Assembly: GCA_030149525.1 (NCBI GenBank)
Contig: JASBRJ010000274.1
Coordinates: 19,855-83,854, forward strand
Source of the DNA: a bacterium
GTDB lineage: Bacteria > Vulcanimicrobiota > Xenobia > Xenobiales > JADMJV01
Length of the DNA: 64,000 nt
Direction: 5' to 3'
How positions within the stretch are numbered: the first letter of the stretch is position 1; each line of letters begins with the position of its first letter. Below, in pieces: positions 25,454-32,557 of this stretch. The notes under the pieces were generated by a model, which saw only the letters and a program-made list of their open reading frames with translations, was not told where the DNA came from and searched no databases. The position numbers and the translations under genes are program-made.

Positions 25454-26112
25454 TTGGGACCTCGCGAAATCGAGGTGGATTCGGGCTTCTTTTTTGAAGA
25501 ATTTTTCCCTTAAGAAGCACTCCGAAATTCGACCCTGGGGCCTGGTAAAGACTCGGCAGGATTCACCGGAAGAGTCGTTTCGTTGAGTGACCCACTAGCT
25601 CTTGACCACTTTGGCCACAACTTCGAAGGGAGTGCAGATGCTGCCAGGAGCCGACATTCCAGGGGTTGGGGAATCAGACGGTGACTGAACGTTTTTTTGC
25701 TTCCCTTGATCAAGGGACTCCGCGCGCTTTGGCTTTGGAGAGAACGAGGTTGGCGTGTTGTGGAGGTTAAGCAAATGAAGAAAGCTCGGTGTACCGAGCT
25801 TTCTTCGGGTTGTTCAGAGAGTTCCGGCCCTAAGCAGCTTCCAGAGGTGAACTCGGCGAGGTAAGACAGACCTGTTGGATGGCCGAAGGCCCAGAGTTGT
25901 CAACCGTTTACCCCAAGGGCACGTAGTCTAGTGAGTTCACCGCCGGTACCGACCTTACTTCGACCGAAGGGAGTCCCTTTAGGGACCCCTTGGGGACGTT
26001 ACGAGCAAGACTTATTCGAGCTGCCCCAGTGGGATGCGAGAGCCAGCGGGGCGCCTTCGTTCTTTATCTGTAAAGGACGGTGGCGACACGCTCGCCGCGT
26101 GAGCGGCGGTGC
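25454..26112. other. Non-coding stretch with hairpins; no confident gene
   Basis: About 660 bases without a convincing gene. It holds the strong hairpin at 25777-25806, a small palindrome GTCCCTTTAGGGAC (25973-25986) in a run of G/C blocks, and CGCTC-gccgcgt-GAGCG near 26090. A 61-codon plus-strand frame at 25931-26116 has no ribosome site and atypical composition, so I do not call it. The stretch separates the HNH gene from an AT-richer toxin/immunity-like pair and may contain decayed genes. Confidence 0.5.
25777..25806. terminator. Strong hairpin, probable transcription terminator
   Basis: GAAGAAAGCTCGG (25777-25789) pairs perfectly with CCGAGCTTTCTTC (25794-25806) around the loop TGTA, a 13-base stem. 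The A-rich and T-rich ends of the stem could serve as terminator tails in either direction, though no free T-run follows. Confidence 0.6.
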
Positions 26113-26562
26113 CTAAACGATAGGGTGGGAGTAGCTAAGCAGCTTATCTTGAGCCTCCAGATGCTCCAAGGCAGTCGAAATAGTCTCTTTTGAAGTTTCT
26201 CTAACAAGAATGAATGAAGGAAGCTCAGTGTAGTTCTCTTTACAGTTACTCATTAAATTTGATACGTGTTCTACGGTAAAGAAATTTAGAAGTCTTTGTG
26301 CCGAGTTAGAAAGATGGAGAGTAACCTCAACAAATTCCTCCGTAGAATCACACCGGTCTACACTTGACCATTTTTCTAACTCCAACAATGAAGTTTCAAT
26401 GCTCACAAAGCAACCAGAAGGATACTTTCTCTTTCGTCCATTGTTGTCGACGATAGTAACTTGATGTCTCTCTTTATCTTCAGAGATTAAGTCGTAGATT
26501 CTGCCGCGCTTTAAGCCCTTGTAAACGCTCTCTGTGCGACATTTTAACTTCTTATTGTCCAT
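26113..26562 (-). CDS. Probable immunity protein for the adjacent toxin-like gene
   Basis: A 149-residue acidic-to-neutral soluble protein starting at the ATG at 26562, which lies inside the last codons of the upstream toxin-like gene (an 11-base overlap in another frame). The open frame extends to 26778 but that part is just the toxin region read out of frame. The N-terminal half is beta-rich (GRIYDLISEDKERHQVTIVD), the C-terminal half helical. I recognise no family. Tight overlap with an RHS-type toxin end, small size and lower G+C than neighbouring core genes are what one expects of an immunity gene. Function is inferred from context only. Confidence 0.6.
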   Translation of the reverse strand: MDNKKLKCRTESVYKGLKRGRIYDLISEDKERHQVTIVDNNGRKRKYPSGCFVSIETSLLELEKWSSVDRCDSTEEFVEVTLHLSNSAQRLLNFFTVEHVSNLMSNCKENYTELPSFILVRETSKETISTALEHLEAQDKLLSYSHPIV

Positions 26563-27025
26563 ACATGCTCCTAAGCGTTTGAATAACAGCTTTTTGATTG
26601 GCTTTGCTACTCTTGCCGACAATTTCATACCCATCGGGTGTGTTCCTAAAATAGAGCCTTCCACCATCTTTTCCTCGAGCTTCGAAAATTCCGTTAAAGA
26701 GATTTTTCTTCCCAGTACTTGGATTGACTTGGCCCACCGCCTGTTTCTCAAAAGGAAGGTCAAGAGCGTTCTGCACATCTACGTTCTTGCCAGCTTTTTC
26801 GGCCTGTTTGACGAGCCCGTTGTTTCTCTTGACTGAAGACGATATTTTGATGGGGCTACAACCTTCACCATTGGCCGACATCTGCATGTTTTGGCCAAGA
26901 CGGCTCACCTTCGGACCGAGGAATGCCAATAGACTTCCTCCGGCTAGGGGTCCCACCGCAAAAGCAGGAATAGCTCCTCCCGATAGTTCACCCGTTGCGA
27001 GTGCAAGCGTTGGGTTTGATGCCAT
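26552..27025 (-). CDS. Polymorphic-toxin C-terminal-like protein (RelE/BECR-like RNase candidate)
   Basis: A 157-residue frame from the ATG at 27025. The first 50 residues are Gly/Ala-rich and hydrophobic (GPLAGGSLLAFLG), like the segment that precedes toxin domains in RHS or CDI proteins. The C-terminal 60 residues (VNPSTGKKNLFNGIFEARGK, GGRLYFRNTPDGYEIVGK, QKAVIQTLRSMY) resemble small RelE/BECR-fold RNase toxins by pattern: basic residues, a beta-hairpin and a final helix. It ends overlapping the start of the probable immunity gene. A fragment like an RHS core end lies upstream in another frame, so this may be the severed tip of a once larger toxin. The domain match is by eye only. Confidence 0.55.
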   Translation of the reverse strand: MASNPTLALATGELSGGAIPAFAVGPLAGGSLLAFLGPKVSRLGQNMQMSANGEGCSPIKISSSVKRNNGLVKQAEKAGKNVDVQNALDLPFEKQAVGQVNPSTGKKNLFNGIFEARGKDGGRLYFRNTPDGYEIVGKSSKANQKAVIQTLRSMYGQ

Positions 27026-27048
27026 CCCTCACAACGTAGAGAGCCCAA

Positions 27049-27249
27049 CTATATCTCTAAGAACGCACCTCCAGCCGTCATGAGATTTCCGACACCTTCC
27101 AAAGCCCGTCCACTTGTGTCTTTAACCCAGCGAACAAAGAGAGAGTTGAATGGCGATCTCCCCCTAAAGCCATCAAAGTGATGTTGTATCACCCACGGGT
27201 CGTGGCTGGGCGGAACAAGCCTCGCCGGGTCCGCTTCATTCACTGGGTT
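27049..27249 (-). pseudogene. RHS-core-like fragment upstream of the toxin gene
   Basis: Between stops on the minus strand a frame reads NYTTNPVNEADPARL and goes on for about 67 residues. The NPVNEADP part resembles the end of RHS repeat cores, which usually read NNPVNxxDPxGL just before the toxin. It is closed by TAA on the upstream side and TAG on the downstream side. The toxin-like frame continues in another phase 24 bases later. I read it as a decayed RHS remnant broken by frameshifts; it could be chance. Confidence 0.4.
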
Positions 27250-27623
27250 TGTGGTGTAGTTTTAGAGATTCAGCCCCCCGCTCGCCCAATCGGGTCCCTG
27301 CTGAGAAACCTGCCCGGCTGCGGAACATGAACCCGGTGCCCAATTGTAAGAAGCTGGGCCGGAAATCAAAGGCGGTAAACCCGATTTGGATGGCGGCTAA
27401 CGATCAAAAAGACCCCCACACGACAGCCGGTGCTGTTACCTGGAGGTCGGTCGCTTTCGTCAAGTCGCCACGGTTCGGATGTGGCTCTCAATGTTGCGCC
27501 AACAAAGTCAACGGGCAAAGCACTCCAGGAAATACCTCAAAGACAGAGCCTGGTTTCGCCTTCCGCTGCCTCAACTTCTACACCCCAGCGTCTGGCAAGC
27601 TAACCGGTGAATGCCTTCGGTGG
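27250..27623 (+). other. Probable body of a group II intron (5' boundary undefined)
   Basis: No gene is visible in this stretch on either strand that fits its neighbours. It lies directly upstream of a clear group II domain V and contains many short GC-rich paired segments, as intron domains I-III would. I could not locate a GTGYG-type 5' splice site with confidence, and no reverse-transcriptase frame exists here, so the intron is either ORF-less or truncated. Confidence 0.4.
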
Positions 27624-27697
27624 GAGCCCCGTGCGGGAAATCCGCACGCCGGGTTCTGTGGGGGACCGGGGAGAGTGCTCTCCCCGGTCTACCTACC
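27624..27697 (+). ncRNA. Group II intron domains V and VI (3' end of intron)
   Basis: A 34-base domain V lies at 27624-27657: the left arm starts GAGCCCCGTGCGG, the tetraloop is GAAA, and the right arm ends CCGGGTTCT, with the catalytic AGC triad at positions 2-4 and the usual two-base bulge region. Length and layout match the family. Domain VI follows with the stem GACCGGGGAGAG (27664-27675) and CTCTCCCCGGTC (27678-27689), then CTACCTACC with a bulged A candidate at 27691 as branch point. The 3' splice site should be near 27697. The element is on the plus strand, opposite to the neighbouring genes. Confidence 0.78.
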
Positions 27698-27808
27698 ATG
27701 GGGAAACGCTCGCGCCTGCGATGGGCCCCTTCTCCGGCCAAAAGCCGGGGATGAGGGGTCCATGAGGAGGAGCGCATTTTGCGAGACCTTGGTATCACCA
27801 TAAACGAG

Positions 27809-28174
27809 TTAGGTGCCGTGCCAAAAGACTCTACTTACTACGCCGTTGTCAACGTAGACCAGTAGATGGAGAGTGCCGCCAAAGCCGGTCGAGTAAAACC
27901 ATCTCTCTCCAGTAACAGACGGCAAATCATCCGGCGTTAGCTTTTGGTCGTTCCCTCCTTCAAACCAGGGTTCTCCGTGAACTACGGATTCTAAGCCAGG
28001 CTTGTGTATGGCGCCAGGAGGGCCCAATCTGGCTAGGACATCAGACGACTTTTCCCCCACCTTCGGCTGCTCTTCAGAAAACCTGAAAGGCATCATTACC
28101 AAGGTAATTACAGCCATCAGAAATAGAAAGATCGAAATTGGAATTAGAGCTTTCTCGAATCCGAGTTTTCCCAT
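27809..28174 (-). CDS. Small membrane-anchored protein, SmpA/BamE-like
   Basis: A 121-residue protein. The ATG at 28174 is chosen because GGAG lies 6 bases ahead of it; an ATG 12 bases upstream is less well placed. One N-terminal membrane helix (LIPISIFLFLMAVITLVMM) is followed by a small domain. KVGEKSSDVLARLGPPGAI, the later GERWFYST and the closing DNGVVSRVFWHG have the order of the SmpA/OmlA (BamE) fold, in which a loop, a W-Y strand and a final strand pair follow one another. It lacks a lipobox, so it would be anchored by the helix. Function is unknown. Confidence 0.6.
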   Translation of the reverse strand: MGKLGFEKALIPISIFLFLMAVITLVMMPFRFSEEQPKVGEKSSDVLARLGPPGAIHKPGLESVVHGEPWFEGGNDQKLTPDDLPSVTGERWFYSTGFGGTLHLLVYVDNGVVSRVFWHGT

Positions 28175-28217
28175 AATACTCTCCATTCACTTCATTCATT
28201 CGTTGACAATAGTGCGA

Positions 28218-28592
28218 CTAAGGAAATTGGCAATTATACTCTTCCGCACAGGCGTTCTCGCATGAAGTGAGCGGCTTCTCCACTGCCAGCACGCTACCAC
28301 GAAGACTATAACGCAAATCGGCGACGTCAAAGCCGATAGCTAGTAAGCGTAGTAGTTCGAGAAGTTCGGCCTGCGCCTCTGGAACAACTGCGTAAACTGT
28401 GTCTGCCAGTTCCACTATTGCGGGCTTTGCCGCCGAGGGGCGCCAACCTTGATGGAAGAGTTCGTCTCTCAGAACTTTCAACGCCTGCTTTGCGGCTCTC
28501 TTTGCTCTGCCACGATCGATTAAGGACCCAATAATTTTGGGATTGCCCCTAACTGTCTTATAGGTGTTCCGTTTTACTTCAGGGTCGGTCAT
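28218..28592 (-). CDS. Hypothetical protein
   Basis: A 124-residue basic, mostly helical soluble protein (IDRGRAKRAAKQALKVLRDE, then QAELLELLRLLAIGFDVADL). I recognise no family. It starts with ATG overlapping the stop of the preceding gene (ATGA at 28589-28592), so the two are cotranslated and could form a complex or a two-gene module such as a toxin-antitoxin pair; nothing in either sequence proves that. It lies in the accessory region. Confidence 0.55.
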   Translation of the reverse strand: MTDPEVKRNTYKTVRGNPKIIGSLIDRGRAKRAAKQALKVLRDELFHQGWRPSAAKPAIVELADTVYAVVPEAQAELLELLRLLAIGFDVADLRYSLRGSVLAVEKPLTSCENACAEEYNCQFP

Positions 28593-28891
28593 AGGGAGGA
28601 GCGCTCTTCAGGGACAAAAACGATGTTGTAGTCCGAAACCTTAAGAAGATATTCTTCGATAATTTCCGTGCAAGTATTGGTAAGGATCGTAGCCATGCAG
28701 GCAGGAACAAGAACGCTAAGGTTTTTCTGGTCCAGCGAAATCGTTCTCGTTCGTTTAAAATTTAAGGCTGCAACGAGGATTTCTTCCGTTCTTTCAGAGT
28801 CGCTTGTGAACGCTGCCAATTTCATGGCCTCAATCGTTTTCTTCTTTATCCGTTGCTCCGGGGAGAGCGGAGTTTGTCTCTCGAGACCCAT
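28589..28891 (-). CDS. Hypothetical protein, first gene of a two-gene overlapping unit
   Basis: A 100-residue protein with a basic N-terminal helix (SPEQRIKKKTIEAMKLAAF) and a mixed C-terminal half (LVPACMATILTNTCTEIIEE). No family is recognisable. The 4-base overlap with the next gene suggests translational coupling. The lower G+C and position between a BamE-like gene and a non-coding stretch fit an acquired accessory module. Confidence 0.55.
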   Translation of the reverse strand: MGLERQTPLSPEQRIKKKTIEAMKLAAFTSDSERTEEILVAALNFKRTRTISLDQKNLSVLVPACMATILTNTCTEIIEEYLLKVSDYNIVFVPEERSSL

Positions 28892-29085
28892 TAGAAATTA
28901 ACTAACTTCCAAGCGCGAGGCTCTATCATCACAGACCGGTTCCTTCGCTTTCTACTAGTGAAAGTATAGCAAAAAGACCTGTCTCTGTGCCCCCGGCCTT
29001 CTGGGAATCGAAACTGCGTTGTAGGCGTGACTTGACCGGGTTTTAGGGGTCGATAAAGCGTAATGGCCTCTGCATCGAATTCGTA

Positions 29086-29271
29086 TTATCGCGCTGTATC
29101 CTGTGAATCGAACAGTCGGCACAGTACGGGAGGACCTCTCTCAGTGATCTCATTCCGAGCCCTGGCGAAGTAAACGCCTGCTGTCCCGCTGCTTAGAACC
29201 CTCAACGTACACATCCCCAAGACTGAGCGAGCGTTCTGCTCATCGTTATACGGGGAAGTCTGCTCTGCCAT
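29086..29271 (-). CDS. Possible small protein, 61 residues
   Basis: An ATG-started frame (MAEQTSPYNDEQNARSVLG) with Cys residues in the middle and near the end. No ribosome site is visible, but a good promoter (29281-29308) points at it and would start the transcript only a few bases before the ATG, so translation would be near-leaderless. It could equally be chance. Confidence 0.3.
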   Translation of the reverse strand: MAEQTSPYNDEQNARSVLGMCTLRVLSSGTAGVYFARARNEITERGPPVLCRLFDSQDTAR

Positions 29272-29280
29272 CGTTTCTAA

Positions 29281-29308
29281 ATTTTACCCTACCGTACAAA
29301 GATTGCAA
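29281..29308 (-). promoter_or_regulatory. Sigma70-type promoter, minus strand
   Basis: Reading the minus strand, TTGCAA (29308-29303) is followed after 16 bases by TAAAAT (29286-29281). It faces the small frame at 29086-29271. Confidence 0.45.
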
Positions 29309-29343
29309 CGAGCCCCCCTGCAGCCAAATTGTAACCAGCCCCC
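29302..29343. repeat. Two imperfect direct repeats before the PHA depolymerase gene
   Basis: ATTGCAACGAGCCCCC (29302-29317) and ATTGTAACCAGCCCCC (29328-29343) match at 14 of 16 positions with a 26-base period. They end about 36 bases before the depolymerase start and could be paired binding sites for a regulator; this is inference. Confidence 0.5.
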
Positions 29344-29379
29344 GCTACCCTAAAAACAATCAACCAATTTGGAGTCATT

Positions 29380-30804
29380 ATGCCCGCTACAAAGCCTATT
29401 CAACTGGAAAGCCGAGACCCGGTGGAGATTCAGCCGGGGGAGACGGATCGTTTTACTCACGCGCTGAGCGGATTCAATTCTTTTCTTTATCCGTTCCATT
29501 CTGCCACCTACGGGTTTCAGCAAGCGACCTTTACAGCCTGGGCGCGAGCCTTTCGCTGGTGGGAGACCTGTTTTGATGCGGAGCCGCTGGGGGCACCCTT
29601 GCCCTATCAAACCTTGACCCGAGATATTCTGGCGGCCAATCGCGAGATTTGTGAGTTGATGGCGAAAGACTACGGGAAGCCGAGCTTTGAAATCGAGGAA
29701 GTGGTGATCGACGGCGAGCCGGTGAAAGTGACCGAGCGGGTGGTGGCTCAGTCACCGTTTTGTAATCTGCTCCATTTTCAACGAAAGGTGAAGCGAAACG
29801 ATCCGAAGGTTCTGATCGTGGCTCCCTTGTCCGGCCACTTTGCCACTCTTCTCAGACCCACGGTGAAGCGGATGTTGGAGGAGCACGACGTCTACATTAC
29901 CGATTGGAACAGCGCTCGCGATGTGCCCCTTGAGGCGGGAGACTTTGGGGTGGACCACTACGTGTCCCATGTCAAACAGTTCCTGGAGGTGGTCGGCCCC
30001 GAGGCGAGTGTTCTGGCTGTGTGTCAGCCGGTTGTGCCGGTGTTGGCGGCGGTGTCGTTGCTAGCTCAGGAAGAGTCGCCCCACCAACCGGTTGCCATGG
30101 TTTTGATGGGTGGACCGGTGGACACGGAAGCTGCCACGAGTGAGGTGACGGAACTTGCCGAAGGCAATGAGATCGAGTTTTTTGAGAACAACCTCATCGG
30201 CGTGGTTCCTCCAGGATTTCCGGGGGCCGGTCGCAAGGTGTTTCCCGGTTTCGTGGCTCTTGGGAGCTTTCTTGCCATGAATCCCGGTCGCCATGTGAAG
30301 TCTTACATGCAGATCTGGAACGACCGAATCCAGGGTCGCCACGCCGCCGCCGATAAGAAGGTTCGGTTCTACGACGAATACAACGCTGTTCTGGATAACT
30401 ACGGACGTTTCTATCTGGAGACGGTCCAGGAAGTGTTCAAAGACGAAGACCTGGCCAAGGGCAAGATGCGCCACTTCGGCTACCTCATCGAACCGGCTCT
30501 GATCAAAAAGACCGCTCTGATGACGGTGGAGGGAGCCAGAGACGATATCTCCCCTCCCGGTCAGACCACTGCTGCCCACATCCTCTGCAGCGGTCTCAAG
30601 CCGGAGCAGAAGTTCCACTACCTGGAAGAAGAGGCGGGTCACTACGGAATCTTCAGTGGAAGAAAGTGGCGAAATAAAGTGGCTCCCCGTATAACCACTT
30701 TCCTACGAAAGGCGGCTGAGCAACGAGGACTGTCTTACCAGCCGTCCACCAGTCAAGCGGAGATAGCTACCTACTGTTTGAGCCCTGAAGTGTCTCCAGA
30801 ATAA
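29380..30804 (+). CDS. phaZ: Intracellular polyhydroxyalkanoate depolymerase
   Basis: A 474-residue alpha/beta-hydrolase of the intracellular PhaZ type, without signal peptide. Family hallmarks include the N-terminal YPFHSATYGFQQA, FCNLLHFQR, the substrate-pocket strand ITDWNSARDVPLEAGDF, and a nucleophile elbow carrying Cys instead of Ser (LAVCQPVVPVLAAVSLL), as in the Ralstonia enzyme. Later TVEGARDDISPPGQT supplies the acid and EEAGHYGIFSGRKWR the His. It breaks down native PHA granules to hydroxyacids. The ATG follows TTGGAG by five bases. Its last 38 bases overlap the convergent MerR gene. The fadN-fadA pair elsewhere in the window could use the released acids, but that is inference. Confidence 0.95.
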   Translation: MPATKPIQLESRDPVEIQPGETDRFTHALSGFNSFLYPFHSATYGFQQATFTAWARAFRWWETCFDAEPLGAPLPYQTLTRDILAANREICELMAKDYGKPSFEIEEVVIDGEPVKVTERVVAQSPFCNLLHFQRKVKRNDPKVLIVAPLSGHFATLLRPTVKRMLEEHDVYITDWNSARDVPLEAGDFGVDHYVSHVKQFLEVVGPEASVLAVCQPVVPVLAAVSLLAQEESPHQPVAMVLMGGPVDTEAATSEVTELAEGNEIEFFENNLIGVVPPGFPGAGRKVFPGFVALGSFLAMNPGRHVKSYMQIWNDRIQGRHAAADKKVRFYDEYNAVLDNYGRFYLETVQEVFKDEDLAKGKMRHFGYLIEPALIKKTALMTVEGARDDISPPGQTTAAHILCSGLKPEQKFHYLEEEAGHYGIFSGRKWRNKVAPRITTFLRKAAEQRGLSYQPSTSQAEIATYCLSPEVSPE

Positions 30805-31156
30805 GACATTCGCCACCTTGACCACATCCCTCAACAAGCTCGGAGAGGTGCTTCTCCAGGGCTTTGAGTTTTTCGATCTTAAGCTGCACGGAGTGAAGAT
30901 GCCGGAGAGCCATCTCGCAAGCTTTTCGACACGAGTCGGGCTCTTGATCAAGGCTTGCCAACTCTTCAATCTCTTGGAGAGAAAAGCCGATATCTTTGGC
31001 CCGTCGGATGAACTTCAGACGTTCTAAATGGGACTCGCTGTAACGACGATAACCTCGCGCCGGTTTTGCCGGTCGAATAAGCAACCCTCGGTTCTCGTAG
31101 TAGCGAACGGTTTCTACGTTCACGTCCGCTTCTCTGGCCAGTCGACCGATTGTCAT
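30767..31156 (-). CDS. MerR-family metal-responsive regulator
   Basis: A 129-residue regulator with the MerR winged helix (MTIGRLAREADVNVETVRYYENRG, in parts) and RGYRRYSESHLERLKFIRRA, then a dimer helix. Cysteines at SCRKAC in the helix and CGQGGEC in the C-terminal loop are placed as in metal sensors of the MerR/ZntR/PbrR type; thus it probably binds a soft or divalent metal. It is divergent from a thioredoxin-like gene across a 53-base gap holding a 19/20-base-spaced promoter with an inner dyad, the classic MerR target. Its 3' end overlaps the PHA depolymerase gene. The metal cannot be named from sequence alone. Confidence 0.88.
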   Translation of the reverse strand: MTIGRLAREADVNVETVRYYENRGLLIRPAKPARGYRRYSESHLERLKFIRRAKDIGFSLQEIEELASLDQEPDSCRKACEMALRHLHSVQLKIEKLKALEKHLSELVEGCGQGGECLILETLQGSNSR

Positions 31157-31170
31157 TTGCCTACCACCTC

Positions 31171-31202
31171 TTGACTCCGTAGTTAGGTACAGACTTTAGG
31201 AT
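31171..31202 (+). promoter_or_regulatory. MerR-type promoter/operator
   Basis: TTGACT (31171-31176) is separated by 19-20 bases from TTAGGAT (31196-31202), the overlong spacing MerR activators correct by twisting DNA. The spacer region holds ACTCCGTA-GTTAGG-TACAGACT, an imperfect dyad with 6 of 8 positions symmetric. It drives the thioredoxin-like gene and abuts the MerR gene. Confidence 0.7.
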
Positions 31203-31209
31203 AGCTCTC

Positions 31210-31953
31210 ATGAGAAATCAAGACATCCGTACCGGCATCATAGCTTTCCTATTAATGCTGCTGGTCGGTTCAACGGCCTGGGCCGATACCGAAGCCTGCG
31301 TCGTATGCTCGGTGAATCAAGGGGTGATCCACCTGGAGGATTGCCCCCTGAAAGAGCGCGTAGGCACCGAGACTTTCTACTTCTGTAAGCGAGGTTGCCG
31401 AGACGAATTTCTCAGCGACCCGGAGAGTTGGTCCCGAAAATTCGCCGCCCTGAAGATCGACACGACCCAAACAGAGGCTGGAAGCCTACCCGATTTTCGC
31501 TTCCCCTTGGAACCCATAGGCAGCCTGTCCCGGGCGGACTTGGAAGGCAAAGTCGTGGTCATCAATATGTGGGCCACCTGGTGTGCCCCCTGTATGGCGG
31601 AAATGCCGGACCTGATAAAGCTTCAGGAGCAACTGTCGAATGAGGGGTTGGCGGTTCTTGCCCTGTCTTTTGACAAGACCTCCGAAGCGCATCGCAAGGG
31701 GATTAAGGACCTGGGTCTCAACTTCGTTTCCATCGAGGCCAATAAACCGGAAGTGCAAAATTTCCTCAAACAGGTCGGCCCCCCCGAGTCGATTCCTGTC
31801 ACCCTGATCGTGGACCGCGAGTTTAAGATTGTGAAAAGATTCAACCGCCCCATCGACTACCAAACCTTGAAAGACGTCGTGAAGCCGCTCCTCCAGAAAG
31901 GCGGTGATGAGGTCTCCAGCAACGATGAAGGCGGCTCGATCGTTCCCAGTTGA
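31210..31953 (+). CDS. Exported TRASH-like/thioredoxin (TlpA) fusion protein
   Basis: A 247-residue periplasmic protein. A signal peptide (IIAFLLMLLVGSTAWA) precedes a small Cys-rich domain with Cys30, Cys33, Cys45, Cys59 and Cys63 (CVVC, CPLKE, FYFCKRGC), resembling metal-binding TRASH/YHS domains. A TlpA/ResA-type thioredoxin domain follows with the active site WCAPC (Cys125, Cys128) and the cis-Pro in SIPVTL. It would reduce disulfides or metal-bound thiols outside the cytoplasm. Control by the divergent MerR regulator suggests a role in metal stress, perhaps delivering or detoxifying the metal bound by the N-terminal domain. A copper-efflux operon lies just downstream. Domain calls are firm for thioredoxin, moderate for TRASH. 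Confidence 0.88.
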   Translation: MRNQDIRTGIIAFLLMLLVGSTAWADTEACVVCSVNQGVIHLEDCPLKERVGTETFYFCKRGCRDEFLSDPESWSRKFAALKIDTTQTEAGSLPDFRFPLEPIGSLSRADLEGKVVVINMWATWCAPCMAEMPDLIKLQEQLSNEGLAVLALSFDKTSEAHRKGIKDLGLNFVSIEANKPEVQNFLKQVGPPESIPVTLIVDREFKIVKRFNRPIDYQTLKDVVKPLLQKGGDEVSSNDEGGSIVPS

Positions 31954-32088
31954 CCTGGCTGACCCGGCGAGGGTGCAGCCGTCCGTGGGGCGGCATCAAT
32001 TACCAAAAGACGATGGAACTACACTACCAGGGTCGTTCCCGGCATCGATGTTGAGCGGGCTCAATGGCGCAACACTCTCACCTACCGG

Positions 32089-32499
32089 GTGAATCCGGAC
32101 CTCCAACTGGGGGTGGAATACAATCCTCTGGGAGACGATGTGGGCTTGCTGGCTAACTGGCGTATCCTCAGGGAGTCCAAGTCCACTCCGGCGGTTATGG
32201 TGGGCACCAGTTCCGACAGGATCGGCACGCCCAGAGGTCGGGCCTACTACATGACGGTCTCCAAAGAGGTGGCCGATGATCTCGGTGTCTACGTGGGAGT
32301 TATGTACGGAGAACACGAGAATAAGATCCGCATTCCCGCCGGGGTCTCCTACCGATTTGATGATAACTGGAGCGCCCTCTTCGCCTACGACGGCGTGAAC
32401 GCCCATCCTATGGTGACCTATTCCTGGGATCGTTATAACCTCACTTTCTTGATGGTGGGCTCAAAGTATCCGGGCCTGTCCTTCGGAGTGGGTTTTTAG
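32089..32499 (+). CDS. Outer-membrane beta-barrel-like protein (start uncertain)
   Basis: A frame of 136 residues from a GTG at 32089, open upstream to 31963 without ATG. The sequence alternates polar and apolar residues in beta-hairpin style (LQLGVEYNPLGDDVGLLANW, VYVGVMYGE, IPAGVSYRFDDNWSALFAY) and ends in Phe (LSFGVGF), a hallmark of barrel proteins recognised by the Bam machinery. The upstream open codons also fit a barrel strand, so the real N-terminus may be longer and the gene may have lost its signal peptide region, or it may be continued from a frameshift after the thioredoxin gene's stop at 31953. It is probably cotranscribed with that gene. Function unknown. Confidence 0.6.
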   Translation: MNPDLQLGVEYNPLGDDVGLLANWRILRESKSTPAVMVGTSSDRIGTPRGRAYYMTVSKEVADDLGVYVGVMYGEHENKIRIPAGVSYRFDDNWSALFAYDGVNAHPMVTYSWDRYNLTFLMVGSKYPGLSFGVGF

Positions 32500-32508
32500 A
32501 AAAAAGAC

Positions 32509-32539
32509 TTGACCTTCCAATCGTTGGAAGGTTTATGCT
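32509..32539 (+). promoter_or_regulatory. CueR-type copper promoter
   Basis: TTGACC (32509-32514) and TATGCT (32534-32539) are separated by 19 bases. Between and overlapping them lies a perfect dyad, ACCTTCCAA-TCG-TTGGAAGGT (32512-32532), matching the known CueR/ActR copper operator pattern. It stands 19 bases before copA. Confidence 0.92.
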
Positions 32540-32557
32540 GAGTGCAGAAGGTGTCCT

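Noticed and set aside
25931..26116. 61-codon plus-strand frame
   Set aside because: No ribosome site or promoter, in a hairpin-rich non-coding stretch, and no similarity to a known protein.
26534..26540. GTGCGAC as a group II intron 5' end for the domain V at 27624
   Set aside because: It lies inside the immunity-like gene, over 1 kb from domain V, with coding sequence on the other strand between; probably a chance heptamer.
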